From: Euwallacea fornicatus
Taxonomy: Eukaryota > Arthropoda > Insecta > Coleoptera > Curculionidae
Assembly (NCBI RefSeq): GCF_040115645.1
Contig: NC_089577.1
Location: forward strand, 620,001-684,000
DNA length: 64,000 nucleotides
Reading direction: 5' to 3'
Of this stretch, positions 1 to 11,891 are shown piece by piece. Positions within the stretch are counted from its first letter, which is position 1; each line of letters begins with the position of its first letter. The position numbers and the translations under genes were made by a program. The notes under the pieces were generated by a model. It was not told where the DNA came from. It did no database searches and was given only the letters and a program-made list of their open reading frames with translations.

Positions 1-656
1 GAACGAACGAGGGGGTCGTTTCGTCTGCACGACAATTCCGGCCATTCATTTGCAGATTGAACAGTTTCTGAGGCCGGATGGAACAACGAAAGCATTCGGG
101 AGGTTGGGAACGAGGAGCGAACGCGTAGAGCGTGTTTGCACAGACAACGCGTAGGATGGCTCTCACACTTCCTCCGAGACCTCCTCACGCGGAAGGATGT
201 CGGGGAAGCCTTGTCAGTGCGACTCGCTAACGCTCGCTAATCTCGGAGGTTTTAGTTTCGCATCCATACCCTCATTCAGGTCACCCTTCGGGAAAACACC
301 CGAAATTTCTGGATGAACCGCGAAGCGCGAGGAAAGAGCGACGTTGACCGTTGTCAAACTCGCTACGCGGAATCGTTCCACTTCGTGGTTCCAGATTTTC
401 ACGGGAACCCGACCATTTGCATCGAAGACTCGTCTCGTCTTATACGATTCGGTCAAGGAGCCGCGTGTGTGGTCTCCGATGCGGGAAAATACAGCCCATC
501 CTCAAACAAAACTAAAATTTATATCGCTGACCCAAAATGTCGAAACCGGCCCTCGTAGGTGGCGACACACGACACGATAGACCATCATAAACTTTGTTAT
601 TAAAAGTTTACAATGCTCCTTCTCGGCTATAATTGGTTTTTAAGAGGTTTTTGGCC

Positions 657-670
657 CCGCCAGAGGGCGC
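657..670 (+). promoter_or_regulatory. CTCF-like motif
   Basis: The 14 bases CCGCCAGAGGGCGC fit the general animal CTCF core (CCASYAGRKGGCRS) with one mismatch. The same 14-mer recurs at 32428-32441. This is a motif match only; occupancy is not shown. Confidence 0.35.
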
Positions 671-1511
671 TAAGACTGTTAACCGTGACCGTTAAACTCG
701 GTTTATTGCTGTGACAGCGTTAGGAGCCTGATGATGTCCTGAGTCGAAACCTCTCATTACAGTCTTCACGTACCCGCTTTTTGCCAGCGAGGACGTTTAA
801 TGGTTGCGGCTACTCTGAATTCATCGCCGCAGACATGATGAAATTTTAATTTTCGAAAAAAGTCACTGACCAATTAGGTTTCGCCTAATTGCAACTGCTC
901 TATCCTTTAATTTAAATCGCGTCCAATTAGAGGGATTTTTTCCAATTAGCCGAGGCCGTGAAAAACGCTTTTATTGCCTCTTATCGACGTTTAATTGGCG
1001 ACATAAATCGAGTCGCGCTCGGGAAAACAGCTCACTTAATACAAGATCACATGGACGAAGGAAATCTATGTTATAACCGTGTGTTATGCGTAGTAGAAAG
1101 GCGTAGGCCCGCAAGCCCCATTGTCAAACTACTGCCTGCAGTTTATTAACTATAATTGGAACGATATTTATAGTCCCTTCAGATACTTTCCTTAATAAAC
1201 CGGAAAGGGATGGACATTTTCGAAGCGAGGTGGTCACTTTTCAGTTTTCTTTTTTATACAGAGTGTCTTAATAACAGCAGTGCAAATTGGGTGCTGAGAG
1301 GTAATAAAACGAGGCGAATCCCGACGATCTCTCGCCGAACGGGCGGCACCGGGCTCGCGACCACCAATTCAGGTTGAGTTCGGTGAGTTCAAGCTCGACG
1401 GGGACGCTGCTGCAGGAGGGGAGCGCCTCCGCCAACTAGGTCCAAAAGGTAGACTTCGGCCGTCCGAGTCCGAAACAGGTGCGCAAAGAGGGAACCAGAT
1501 TCGGTTCCTAC

Positions 1512-1526
1512 GGGGGGGGGGGGGGG
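1512..1526 (+). repeat. G15 homopolymer
   Basis: Fifteen consecutive G residues. A tract this long can form a quadruplex and is also a common place for assembly length error. Confidence 0.9.
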
Positions 1527-4500
1527 AAATCCCGGCCTTGCAAGTCAGAAAATGGAACCCCGCCCCTTTGTTTTAAAGCTGGAGGTCTTTTTCACGTCTA
1601 TTTTAACTTGCCGCTGCCAAAGTGGCTTTGTGTACTTTCCGCGTTTCTCGGATTCGACCGTAACGAAGAGGCTCCAGCCCCGGTAGCTAGGGAGGAACAA
1701 TGGAAACATCAAGATCTGGTTTCGTAATTAGAAAGAGATGAGTCGTTTTGAGAGTAAACAAACGGTCGAAACTCTGTTTGCACGGAACGACAATGCCCAC
1801 GAAACGTTGGCGGACCTAATTTGTACAAATATTTCTCCCAGTAAAGTCCGGCCATTAAACAGGTGTTAAGCGTAGGATCTAATTTTCTTTTCTCCGGCTG
1901 AGCACGTTTACACCGGCAAGCGAGACCAAAGTCCTTCGCGTCTTCATTACCAACATCTCTCACGAGTAGATGTAAATTTAACCATTACGAAGAACGTAGA
2001 AAACGTCAATCAACTTGTCAGTGCTAAGTGCACAGTTGTGCGTATTTATATAGCACAAACAATAAATATTTATCCAAGTTAGATTCATTTGAAGACGGTG
2101 AACGGTGCATGGAATTACTACTTATAGTCACGGTCTAAGTTTAAGCAAACAGAATTGACATATTGGAACCCTGTGCGTGGGAGATGGTCGTCACGGCCAA
2201 AGGAATTTCCGAAAGTACCTACTCCACATAGTTGATTTACGAGAACATTCATCTCTCTAACGACTTCACTTGCGCAGCAAATTGATTCCGACTCTTGTTA
2301 CTTGATAATTAAGTCATTTATCTTAGAGAGCTTCAAAAACATGCGCGGACTAAATTAATTTTATTTTGCCATCCGGGGTCAGTAACGTCGTTAAAGAGAG
2401 GAGAAACTAGAAAGGGTATGACACCCGGCCTGCGTAGAGGCTTAAAGAGCTCGTCGAGACGACCGAATTGGGACTCTTTCCGAGGCAACCCCGCTCCGGG
2501 GATCCCGGAGAGCAGCGCCGCTTTCCGTGACCATGGAACGAATCCAAAAATGGAGGATGCATCAGCTTCCGTCATTTCGCGTCGGTTTGCAACGCATTAG
2601 CGGCAGGATCGTCGCTGGCGAAGAACCAAAATTCCTGAATCTGTTGAAGTTCTCATGGGCAGTTTTGTCCTCATCAGACCTTACTAACTGCACCGGTTAA
2701 ATTTGGACCGAAAAGTAAGGAGAATTTTCAAAAAAAATTCTGGTCGTACAGGACGCCAGCGACGGCGTGCGACCCTTTGGGAAACTTAGGAAGAGACGAA
2801 CGCCTGAATTTAGCCGCCGCGGAAGATAATGAAACGGCTGAAATCACTGCGATTCTTATTTGGATCCTCTTCCTTGGCAAATTATGTCCGCTACGTTAAT
2901 GGAGTTTGCTTTCACAAAAGGAAAATGATGGAGGAATTTAGAAATAAATATCGAGTGGAGAGAATTAGAAGGGTCCAGTGGCGGCGTCGGAGAGCCGTTT
3001 TTCCGAAACTAATTAGATGCGAGAGCGAGCCGCGGAGCCTCGTTGAATACGTCAAAGCGACCCGCTTTCACAGCGACGGCTCACCACGTTTCCTAGATAT
3101 CGACCCGCGAAATTTGAAGAAACGACGAAAGGTAGGGGAGCTCTCCGGAGATCTCGAGATGCTGTTTTTAGTCTAATCAACCCACGTCGAGGTCACGTGG
3201 ACGCACCGGACGACCGAAATCGCGTCTTGGTTTCGCAGTCCATCGCTCGTAAGTGTCCTCGAAATTGCGAGAGCAGGAATCGGCCTCAGCGGCTTCACCT
3301 CTGCGACGCGGCGCCCTTAAAATTCTGAGATGCTCGCGGAGATCCGCGAGGTACGTTCTGAGAACACCGAGTTCGCTGTATCGAAGCTCGTGGTAGAGAT
3401 TCCACCGGAGGTCCATAAATGAATTGTTGGACGCGGTTGGTTCCGACGTCCGAAAACTCCCCGACGTGCGCCTAAAAAGTCATTCAGCAGCAACATGCCG
3501 AAGATGTTCAGGCATGCGACTTTTATTTTAATTGATTTTTGAGTGCCGTGGCATTTTGCTTAATTAGTAATTAAAAACGTGATGCTATCGGTGGCGACAA
3601 CTTTATCCTCCAAGGGAGCCTGAAGATGTCCGAATATTATGTATATTAAGAATGTCGTTGGGAAAACTTTTGCATCTCGCGCCACGCAATCGGTACCATT
3701 TTCGGATGGTACAGTCCATTTGTTGTATTATGTGAAGAAGAGTTCCCGCGACAGGCTCGACGGCAGTACCTTCCTTATTCGTCGCCGAAGCCAGTCCCTA
3801 TATAAGTAAGCGGGCAGTATTTTTATGGATTTACAAATTGGTCTTGCGATGATCTAGTTCGCCATAGTTTTAATGGTCTGCGAGCTCGCATCGGCGAGCA
3901 CTTCGGAATTTTTACGACTTTCATCTGTCTGAATTTTTTTTTCGCTCTCCCAGTTGTCGCACCTCGGCAGCGGGTACTTCCAGGTACTGGGCAGTTTACG
4001 GGCCGACGTGCCGGTATGGACGGACATGGGGCACCCACTAGGTGGCTTTCGGGAAAAAAGCCGACCATCTATTTCTTTTGCGTCCCGCATCATCGATTTC
4101 CGTCAGTACCACCACACAGCGACGGTTCTGGGAAATAATTAACGGGCGACTCGCGACCGAAACTCGGTTAAATCTTCTTTGAGCCAAATAAGGCCAACTC
4201 TCGAGGAACGTTTTTGCCACGTAATCTCAGTGGGGCTGACAAATGCCCCATGGATTCGCCTTAGACATGTTTTATTTAATTAATGAAGTAAACCCGACGA
4301 ATGCGGCGGCGGCGGTACCCCGCTCGTCACGTATAATCTTTGATATTTAAATGGGGGCCGCGGGCTCTCGCGGGAACTCTCCTAATTGCCGCGCCGCAGT
4401 GGTACCCTACACGCACCCCAAATATCTAACTTAATGACCGGGCTTCTATGCCCAACAGCCACGTCTGGCAGCGGTCTAATGACGGTTTTCGAGGGGCAGT

Positions 4501-5918
4501 GATACACATAAAACTCCGCTTTATGGCCTTTTCGAACGCGAAATGCAAATTGCCCCGCCGTCGCACGGTGGCGCATTTTCAAGTTTTCTGGCCAACACCA
4601 CTTGGCCGGCAATAAAACGACGAATCGACTCCTTGGAGTGCTTAACAACGTCACCCTCGACCAGCACGCGTGGAGTACCACATTTTCGCGTTTTTTGAAA
4701 CTGACCCTGCATCACAGACATCGTTTCCCCCAAACTTGCCTCGACGTCCCGGGCACTCCCTCAAAACGACACATTCCCCTCAAACGATAACGAAACTGAA
4801 CTCTTCTCAAATCGGGACTAAGAACCGAGGAAATGGCGTGCGTTGGAGGGCCCGGTCGGTTCTAGGCAGTTAATTAGCGCCAAACCAATTACGCCAGAAC
4901 GGGCTCGTTCCTATTAACCCGGTAGAGAATGAAGACACAAACCGGCGGCGCGATAACAAATCTGGTCATCTCGTTTATGTAAATTCTTTACCCGAGTTCC
5001 GCGGTAGTACCGCGCGGTAGCCGCCCGATAATTATAAAATAGTGTTCCAGGCCGCGTGCTCTTATCAGATCCGGCGCGGTAATTGACTCATTACACTGGT
5101 ACCCGGGTACCATCTTTTTAGCCTAGGTGTGCGCTAGTAAAAAACTTGCCGCTGTTTAGATAAGGGACCGAGAGAGGTACTGCCTTGTTACCGTTCCGCT
5201 CTTGTGCCGATTATCTTCCGACCGGACCCGGCGATAAGTCCGCAGGAATTCTACTGGGTCTCGGAATAAGGTACTCGAGGTACCACGAGATATCAGAAAC
5301 GGAATTGCTTCTGGAGAGCTACGGGACCAAAAACGGAATTTAGTCCGATTCGAGGCGGAAGTCGCAGTCGCTGTAGCAACTTGCATGCGTAACGTGGAAA
5401 TCGATAGAAATAATGATCGATTTTCGGGTGCTTTTTTCGAGGCCCAGTACGTGCCCATTTCACAACTTCTACAAAGGACTGACGAGGTCGCAAAACGCTC
5501 CAATCCCCATTGAGATTTTGCATCCCACCGTCCTCATGAGGTCTGGAGGAGCTTCGCTCTCCCCCGCCAAAGAGAGATCGTCCTCGGGGGAAAGGGTGGT
5601 GGAAGCGCACACGACTTTTCTGCGTAAACCAGAGAAGGCGTCGCGACGCGGCTCATCCGGGCGATTAATCCAAAAAGGGACTCCCGGAATTTTGTGACGC
5701 ACGTCATTACAACTAAGGCGACGTTGCCGTCGAGAACGAAACGTCACAGCCGCCCGAAGGGACGTCGCCACGTTTATCTAGGAGGCTTAAACCTGACAGT
5801 TGCGCCAGGCATTTCCTTCTGTCAGCGAGTTTTATTATGGATCGCGCTAGAGGGCGTTGGCGCGCAGATATCGGAGAAATTCAGGCATGGCGGCCGCAAA
5901 ATTCGTCGAGTAGTCGGG

Positions 5919-5937
5919 AAAAAAAAAAAAAAAAAAA
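5919..5937 (+). repeat. A19 homopolymer
   Basis: Nineteen consecutive A residues in non-coding sequence. It could be a poly(A) remnant of a retro-inserted copy, but I see no recognisable body upstream. Confidence 0.8.
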
Positions 5938-7807
5938 TGACAAACGGGCTTCTCCCATGAATGAACGAAACGAAGCGATTAGTATGCAACGTGTCCCCAT
6001 CTGCGAGCCCAAAAAGTAAATCTCGTGTGTGATTAACGAGTGCCGCATTATTCAAATCCGAGTCGAAATTGTGGGTCACGTCGTGACCGAGGAATGTAAC
6101 ACACGCAGAAAAATTTGAATTTTTGGTTATTAATAAGCCGTGTTCTGCTGGTGGTATATGGTGCGCGGTGATTTATGGCCGCGGCCATTGTGAAACATAT
6201 GAAGATGGTCATTTGTTCGCGCTTATGATGGGATCGGTGCGATTTTTGCAGGTCTAATGATCCCATATTACGTGCCGGGTCGGCGTGGGATCACTTCGCA
6301 CTCATGATGATTCTCGGGGCCGATTGCGCCGTTCTGTTCGCACGATTTGAACCCGGACTATTATGACCAATTATTTGGGTTGTGTTATACATATCACGCT
6401 TACACGTAATCTCTCTCGCGTTCCGATCCACTCGGTTATTAACTAAACACCATCTTTATCTCGGACAGTTAGATAATTATCGCCGCAGTGAAGATATCAC
6501 GAAATTGCATTATATCTGGATTCGCAGGAATAATAATACGTATAAATAAAGTCTCCAAGCTGGCTGGTGCAACGCGGGCTACCAACATCTTCTCACGACC
6601 ACACATCGGCGTCCCACTGGGAGAGGACATAACTCAGCCGTGTCACATATTTTATCGTCTAATCTCATACAATGTACGAGTGATTAGTTTTTAAACGACT
6701 ATCGAAACGGCTGTTATGGGAGAAATCCATCCAACCTGCTGCATGTACAACATTGCCAAACAACATAATCGAAAAATAAGAAATTTCTCTTTTAATTGCG
6801 GGAATTTTCGGTGGAAGCGCCCTCCGGTGGGCAAAAGAAATCTCACCATGAAACCGTTCATACAAACGAGCGGTACTCTGCATTTGTGCGTATAAACATC
6901 GAACAAGCAGGTTTAGATCTGGCGGTTGTGGAGGCGATTAGGCGGCAAAGGGGGAACCAAAAAACCACGTATCTCTGCCACTGCACGTCGATGCTCGAAG
7001 AGCCGCTTCGACATTTGGAGGTTTTTAAGGGAGCACGACGAACACCGGGGTCGTCCCAAAGGAGGTTCGATTGCCAACAAACGGAGATTTTTTTCCCTAC
7101 TTTTAGAAAAAGTTGAGGAAAAGGCAGTGGCGCATCTGAGGTCCGAAATTTTAAGAGTTATTCTGGGAAAAAAGACAAAATAGCCGAAACTCTCAAAATG
7201 ACCCGCGATTTTCACTCGGTACTTCCCCGTTCCTAACGGGGTCGATAGCGCGGACGATTCGATGCCTGGTGCGAAAGGGGCAAGACCAAGAAGTCGAGTA
7301 ACTTAGGTGATTCTGACGTCAAAATCGGCGCAAAGTGAGGTTATAATGCTTATTTACGTTTGGTGGCGCCCTCGTCGGTAGTCAAACGCAGAACTCCTGC
7401 CCGTGATTTGAAACAAAAGAACGATGTGTCGTGGCAATTAACTGAAGTTGTCGCGAGACGGTGCAAATTCGTGCTCCCTTTCTGAAAACTGAAAACCGGA
7501 TGTCTAAAACGTTGGCGCTCTAGGAAGATCCAATTAACCTACACTAACCCGCGATCCTATAATTAGAAAACCTTAAACGTTTGTTGTAATGATAAAAACT
7601 TTATCGATCGACATAAAAATAATGTCTCGCAATTAACGACCATTAATATACTCGGAGCTTTAACGGCCGCAATAATCCATAACTATTAAACTGAACGACT
7701 TATTCGAATAACTTTATAGACTTTTAAAGGAAAAAAGCAGATCACTGTCTTTTCATTTTTACCACAAGAGAACGCGCCTACTTGACCTTAGTGGGCTTGT
7801 CACGCGA

Positions 7808-7845
7808 CAATGGTGTCACACGTCAATGGTGTCACACGTCAATGT
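7808..7845 (+). repeat. 16-bp tandem repeat, about 2.4 copies
   Basis: The unit CAATGGTGTCACACGT occurs twice perfectly in tandem, followed by a partial third copy. No gene overlaps it. Confidence 0.85.
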
Positions 7846-10180
7846 TAATTATTCATTGTTGAGCTGGTCGTTCATCGACGAGAACGAGTAGCCATCGTCA
7901 GTCGAGAGCATTTTTAGACGCCATAAAATGTCCCGTACTGCACGGTCGAAATTCAGACGCAGAGCGGTCTCAATTTAACCACTCGGTACACACGCTGGAT
8001 TTGTCGTTTCCAAGTCGAAAACGGGACAGAGGAAAGTCGTGCAAACAGGCGGACAATGATAACAAAAAAGTGACCTTACGGCCGTTTGGGGCAATAAATA
8101 AACACGCCCAAATGGGCCATAAGTGTTTCAAATGTGCCATTACGACCGAAACCGGGTTAATAAAGACACTTGGACGGGTTTTTCGCGGGTATTTTGCGAT
8201 AAAATGGCGAAAAATCACGGTCATTACGGCCCAGTATCCCGATCCGAATCGACTCCGTTGAGTGGGAATTTATGCTAACACGTTTTTTTGAAGAAAAATC
8301 TGGACCTCTGTTGCAGCACGGTACGGTACCGTGGTGCTAAAATTATCCTATAAACTTGTAGATAAGTATAGTAATTACGGTTAAGTACCAGGTTTTCTCG
8401 TAAAAGTTGGTATAAAATTAATTCTAATGGTACCCGGGGGACGGATCATATGACATTTAGAACTAGCTGAACTCGGAATTCCTCGAGATTTGCGCAATCG
8501 ATCGGAAAAAGACAAAAGGGTTGAGTCGATGGCGTACACTTAACACTCAAGGTTGGTTTACCGGTTGTTTATCTTAAAAGATGATTTAATTAACGATATT
8601 ACAATGTTAGCGGCTCTTCTATGTGGCCGAGGTCACGCGATAATACGAGTTTCATGGCAAATTTAAAAATAATAAATCAAAATAAAACTTTTTACTTCAA
8701 CGAGAAATGAATACGCCATCGTGGGATTGGCTCGCTATATAGACAAATGAAGACAAGAACAACGCGGGAATTCATTAATTTTTCCACTTCCTTGTTCGTT
8801 TGCATTCCCAGTTTTAGGTTACTTGAGTGGACGTTCGCGAATGATATATTGCCTAGCGCTGAGACCTACTGAAGGCCTCGTTTTTCGCCCATTTGCCTCG
8901 TGAACTCAGTCCAACTCAAATTGGAACAGAAACAAAGGACCACGGACCGTCCTCTTCGCGGAGCGGCCGAAATCGTTGCGTTCGTGAATCCAAGATGTCT
9001 GCCATCCGTCATTCGCCGACTCTAAAGCGCTTCTCGACCAATCGATTAATTGCCGTTCTCAATTATATTTGTTTACACTGCGCAGAGTCCTCGAGAGTAG
9101 AAGTTGCACATTTTTCCCCATAAATCAAATTAACTCCGCGGAGGACTTAATAGATGGCGTTGCTGGAACAAAAAACCATCATTCCCTCGGTTTGACTGCC
9201 ACTTATACCTAATCGCAATAAGAGCAATAATTATGATCATCTCGCTCGGCTTATGGTTTTCCCATGTTTACTCCTACCATAACAATAATTACGCTTAAGT
9301 ATAATAACAGTCTTTAATCTTTCTCTTGCTCCCAATTGACTTTTAGGTGTATTTGGGCGGCGTTGCCGCACTGCCAGACATATGTAATCGTGTAACCACT
9401 ATCGGGGCCCGGAGAAGTGGCTAAAATGCGGCAACATCGATTGGCATTATCGTGCCAAGGAAGAAGCGTATTAGTGACAAAAAAACGATTATTTAGTGGA
9501 AGATGAAGACGACTTATTCTAGTTCTAACGGTGGTTTTTTGCGTCGTTCGATGCTGTTAAGCCTCTTTTGCTGCCCCATTTTTTCGTGAGAACCGAATAT
9601 GGTACCACCGATGACTAAGTAAGTAAGAGTCGTCGACTTTATATCGTCGAAACGCATCTAGGTTTCGGGTTGATTGAACGAGCGGATAAATTGCAGGTAC
9701 CTCATCATCTCGGCCACTTGTCGAAATTGGGATAAATGTTACGCATTTCGCATACAAGTGCATGGTACGTCGGGCAGAACCATAATCGAATCCCGACGAT
9801 AATTCTCCCGAGCAACAAGCCGTCAGCCTTAACGGCATATTAACTTTTAAACGAGATATTACCACATCGCACTCGGAGATCCGATATTTTATTACCCGTA
9901 ATGGGTTTGCGGTGGATTCGATATATTTTCAATTGTGCGCATAATTTGAAAGAAACAATTTCCTCGTTTCGCACCATCATAGACAATCTCTTACATGAGA
10001 TGTAAACTCTTCTAGCGCCAACTCCGTTTATCGGTCAGCTGTGGCAGAGATTGCGGCGAGACCATCTGTTGCTGCCTCAGCGATTGGGGAAAAAAAAAAT
10101 TATAATGATGTTAGTTCTGAAAGTGCGGGTCAGTAGAAAGATGAAGCAACCCGCCGACGTGTCTTCGTATCGGTACTGAC

Positions 10181-10247
10181 AAAAAAAAAATAAAAAAAAA
10201 TAATAAAAAAATTAAAAAGAAATAAAAAAAAATAAAAAAAAAAAAAA
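10181..10247 (+). repeat. A-rich low-complexity tract
   Basis: About 67 bases made almost only of A with scattered T, ending in a run of more than ten A. Frames across it encode artefactual Phe/Leu-rich or Lys-rich peptides. Confidence 0.9.
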
Positions 10248-11337
10248 GACGCAGGTGACCATTTGGTGCCGGCTCTGTAATGGCGTTTTCACCACTCTCT
10301 GCCTGATGAAAATCGCCCTTCTCCTCGTATCTCCTCGACAACTCTCACGCCCTCTCCTTCGGGGACTACGTCGTGTGTGATTTTTCCAGAAGCGGCTTTC
10401 GAAACACATTCTAGAATTTCCGTTTCCGTTCGGCCTTAGCAATTTTCCATTGAAAATCTCCAGGAAAACGACAGACCCGACTGTTCTCCCGTAAAAAGTC
10501 AGGGACCCAGCAAACGTGCATTTCAATCAACCGGTGGTTCTAACACAGTTTGAGTGCATTCAAAGATTTCGCATTCTGATTCGTTCTGACCGCCTACGTC
10601 ACTGCGTTGCTGTCTAAATTGAACTGAATCTTTCCTGAATTAAATGACACAGTTATTCGTGGTTCACATTAAGCTCTCATCATCATCTTAGGTACATGTG
10701 AACTAATTGTAACCGCAGAAGGAATAAGAACAAAACCCCGCATTCCGCATTTGTTTCGTGTTTCTGCGACTTCGTGGCGGGTTCTTGTGCGATTCTTCTG
10801 CATCTCCTGGATTTTTCTCGATTTTTCGCTGAGCGGTGTCAAAATCTTAAATGCAGGCAGGTCTTCAGTTGCATCCCGAGTTTGACGCGTTTTAACACGA
10901 GTGAATTCAGGCTCCTAACTAATTCCCTGAAATGCATAATTAATTTGACACCGAACTGCCGCTATGCTCGGGCATATTGAATACGCAGCTAAGTACTGTC
11001 GAGTGGCTAGCTGGCATAAACATCGAATTTCGACACGAAATAGCGAGCGCTCGTCTTGAATGGCGAATTAGCTGTTCTCCTACAAAAATCCAGTGGTGTA
11101 TCACGACTATTAATTTATTCACGCGTTCTTCAAAAACAAAAAAAAATCGTCAAACTTCCCAAATTCGTGGTTTACTTCGTTCCTCCCTTCTGCGCTCCTG
11201 TCTTATGGGCGAATCCGCCAAATCCGGCAAAATTTCCTGAATTTTCGCACCGAGGTGCGCCACCGACTCTCGCAAAATTGTCCATTTGTCCTGTTTGCAC
11301 TCTGTCCACCAGGCATCGTATTACTTTTTTTTTTATA

Positions 11338-11891
11338 CAGGGTGAGTCGGGAGGATTGTGCCAAACTTCAGGAGCGTGTTGTAGAGGAAAAATAAATGTA
11401 AAAAAACTCGAATTTTGTTATCCGATTTTCGTTTGTTTACTAGCGTAAATAAAATTAAAACATAAAATTAAAAAAATTAACAAATTTCATAAAAAATTCC
11501 ATAAATGAACGTTTGGATATCATAGTAAATGTTAAAAAATATCGCCATTAACTTCTAAACATTTTCGGCTTCGTCTATGAGGAGCATTCGTTGCGCTCCT
11601 GATTGTTTCATGTCTTTCTTTAATGGCAGCTGCAGCATTTCTAATGCGTCGAATTGGTGCATCTTGAGCGTCCACTTTTAGTCTGTACACTTCAGTTTTA
11701 AACCAACCCCACAAACAATGGTCTAGTGGTGCGAGGTCTGGAGACCTTGGAGGCCATCACGACCAATCCAACGTTTTATTTACGCTATAACTTGTAAACA
11801 AACGAAAATCGGATAACAACATTTGAGTTTTTTTTACATTTATTTTTCGTGTACGACACGCTCCTGAAGTTTGGCCCCCCGACTCGCCCTG
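11338..11891. mobile_element. Non-autonomous Tc1/mariner-like element with long TIRs
   Basis: The left end begins CAGGGTGAGTCGGGAGG and the right end, read in reverse complement, begins CAGGGCGAGTCGGGGGG. The inverted match continues for roughly 115 bp through the shared block CCAAACTTCAGGAGCGTGT and a block reading ATCCGATTTTCGTTTGTTTA. Each end is flanked by TA (11336-11337 and 11892-11893), the usual target of Tc1/mariner/IS630 elements. Inside, the minus strand keeps the tail of a transposase. The element is about 554 bp and cannot move on its own. Family assignment rests on the TA flank and the transposase remnant. Confidence 0.8.
11532..11757 (-). pseudogene. Transposase C-terminal fragment (DDE_3/IS630-like)
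   Basis: The minus-strand frame includes a SPDLAPLDHCLWGWFKTEVY segment, the typical end of the catalytic domain in insect Tc1/mariner-like transposases, where the third acidic residue follows SPDL. About 60 further residues run to a stop at 11532-11534. Upstream the same frame is broken by a TGA, and no N-terminal DNA-binding or first catalytic part is present. It lies wholly inside the TIR element and is a dead remnant. Confidence 0.75.

Larger units (their letters stand above)
1..11337. other. Gene-poor region, no supported gene
   Basis: No reading frame here matches a family I recognise or joins with splice sites into a convincing gene. The longest frames are near what is expected by chance. 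Visible contents are a 15-G homopolymer, a 19-A run, a 16-bp tandem repeat, an A/T-rich low-complexity block, GC-rich palindromes around 5000-5111 and a CTCF-like motif at 657-670. It may be regulatory territory of a distant gene, but nothing proves that. Confidence 0.6.

Noticed and set aside
214..580. WFQ-like peptide resembling a homeobox third helix
   Set aside because: Only three residues match and the surrounding frame has none of the conserved homeodomain positions.
2829..3176. 115-codon plus-strand frame, Arg/Lys-rich
   Set aside because: No recognisable domain, no splice partners, and composition typical of a chance frame; length alone is weak support.
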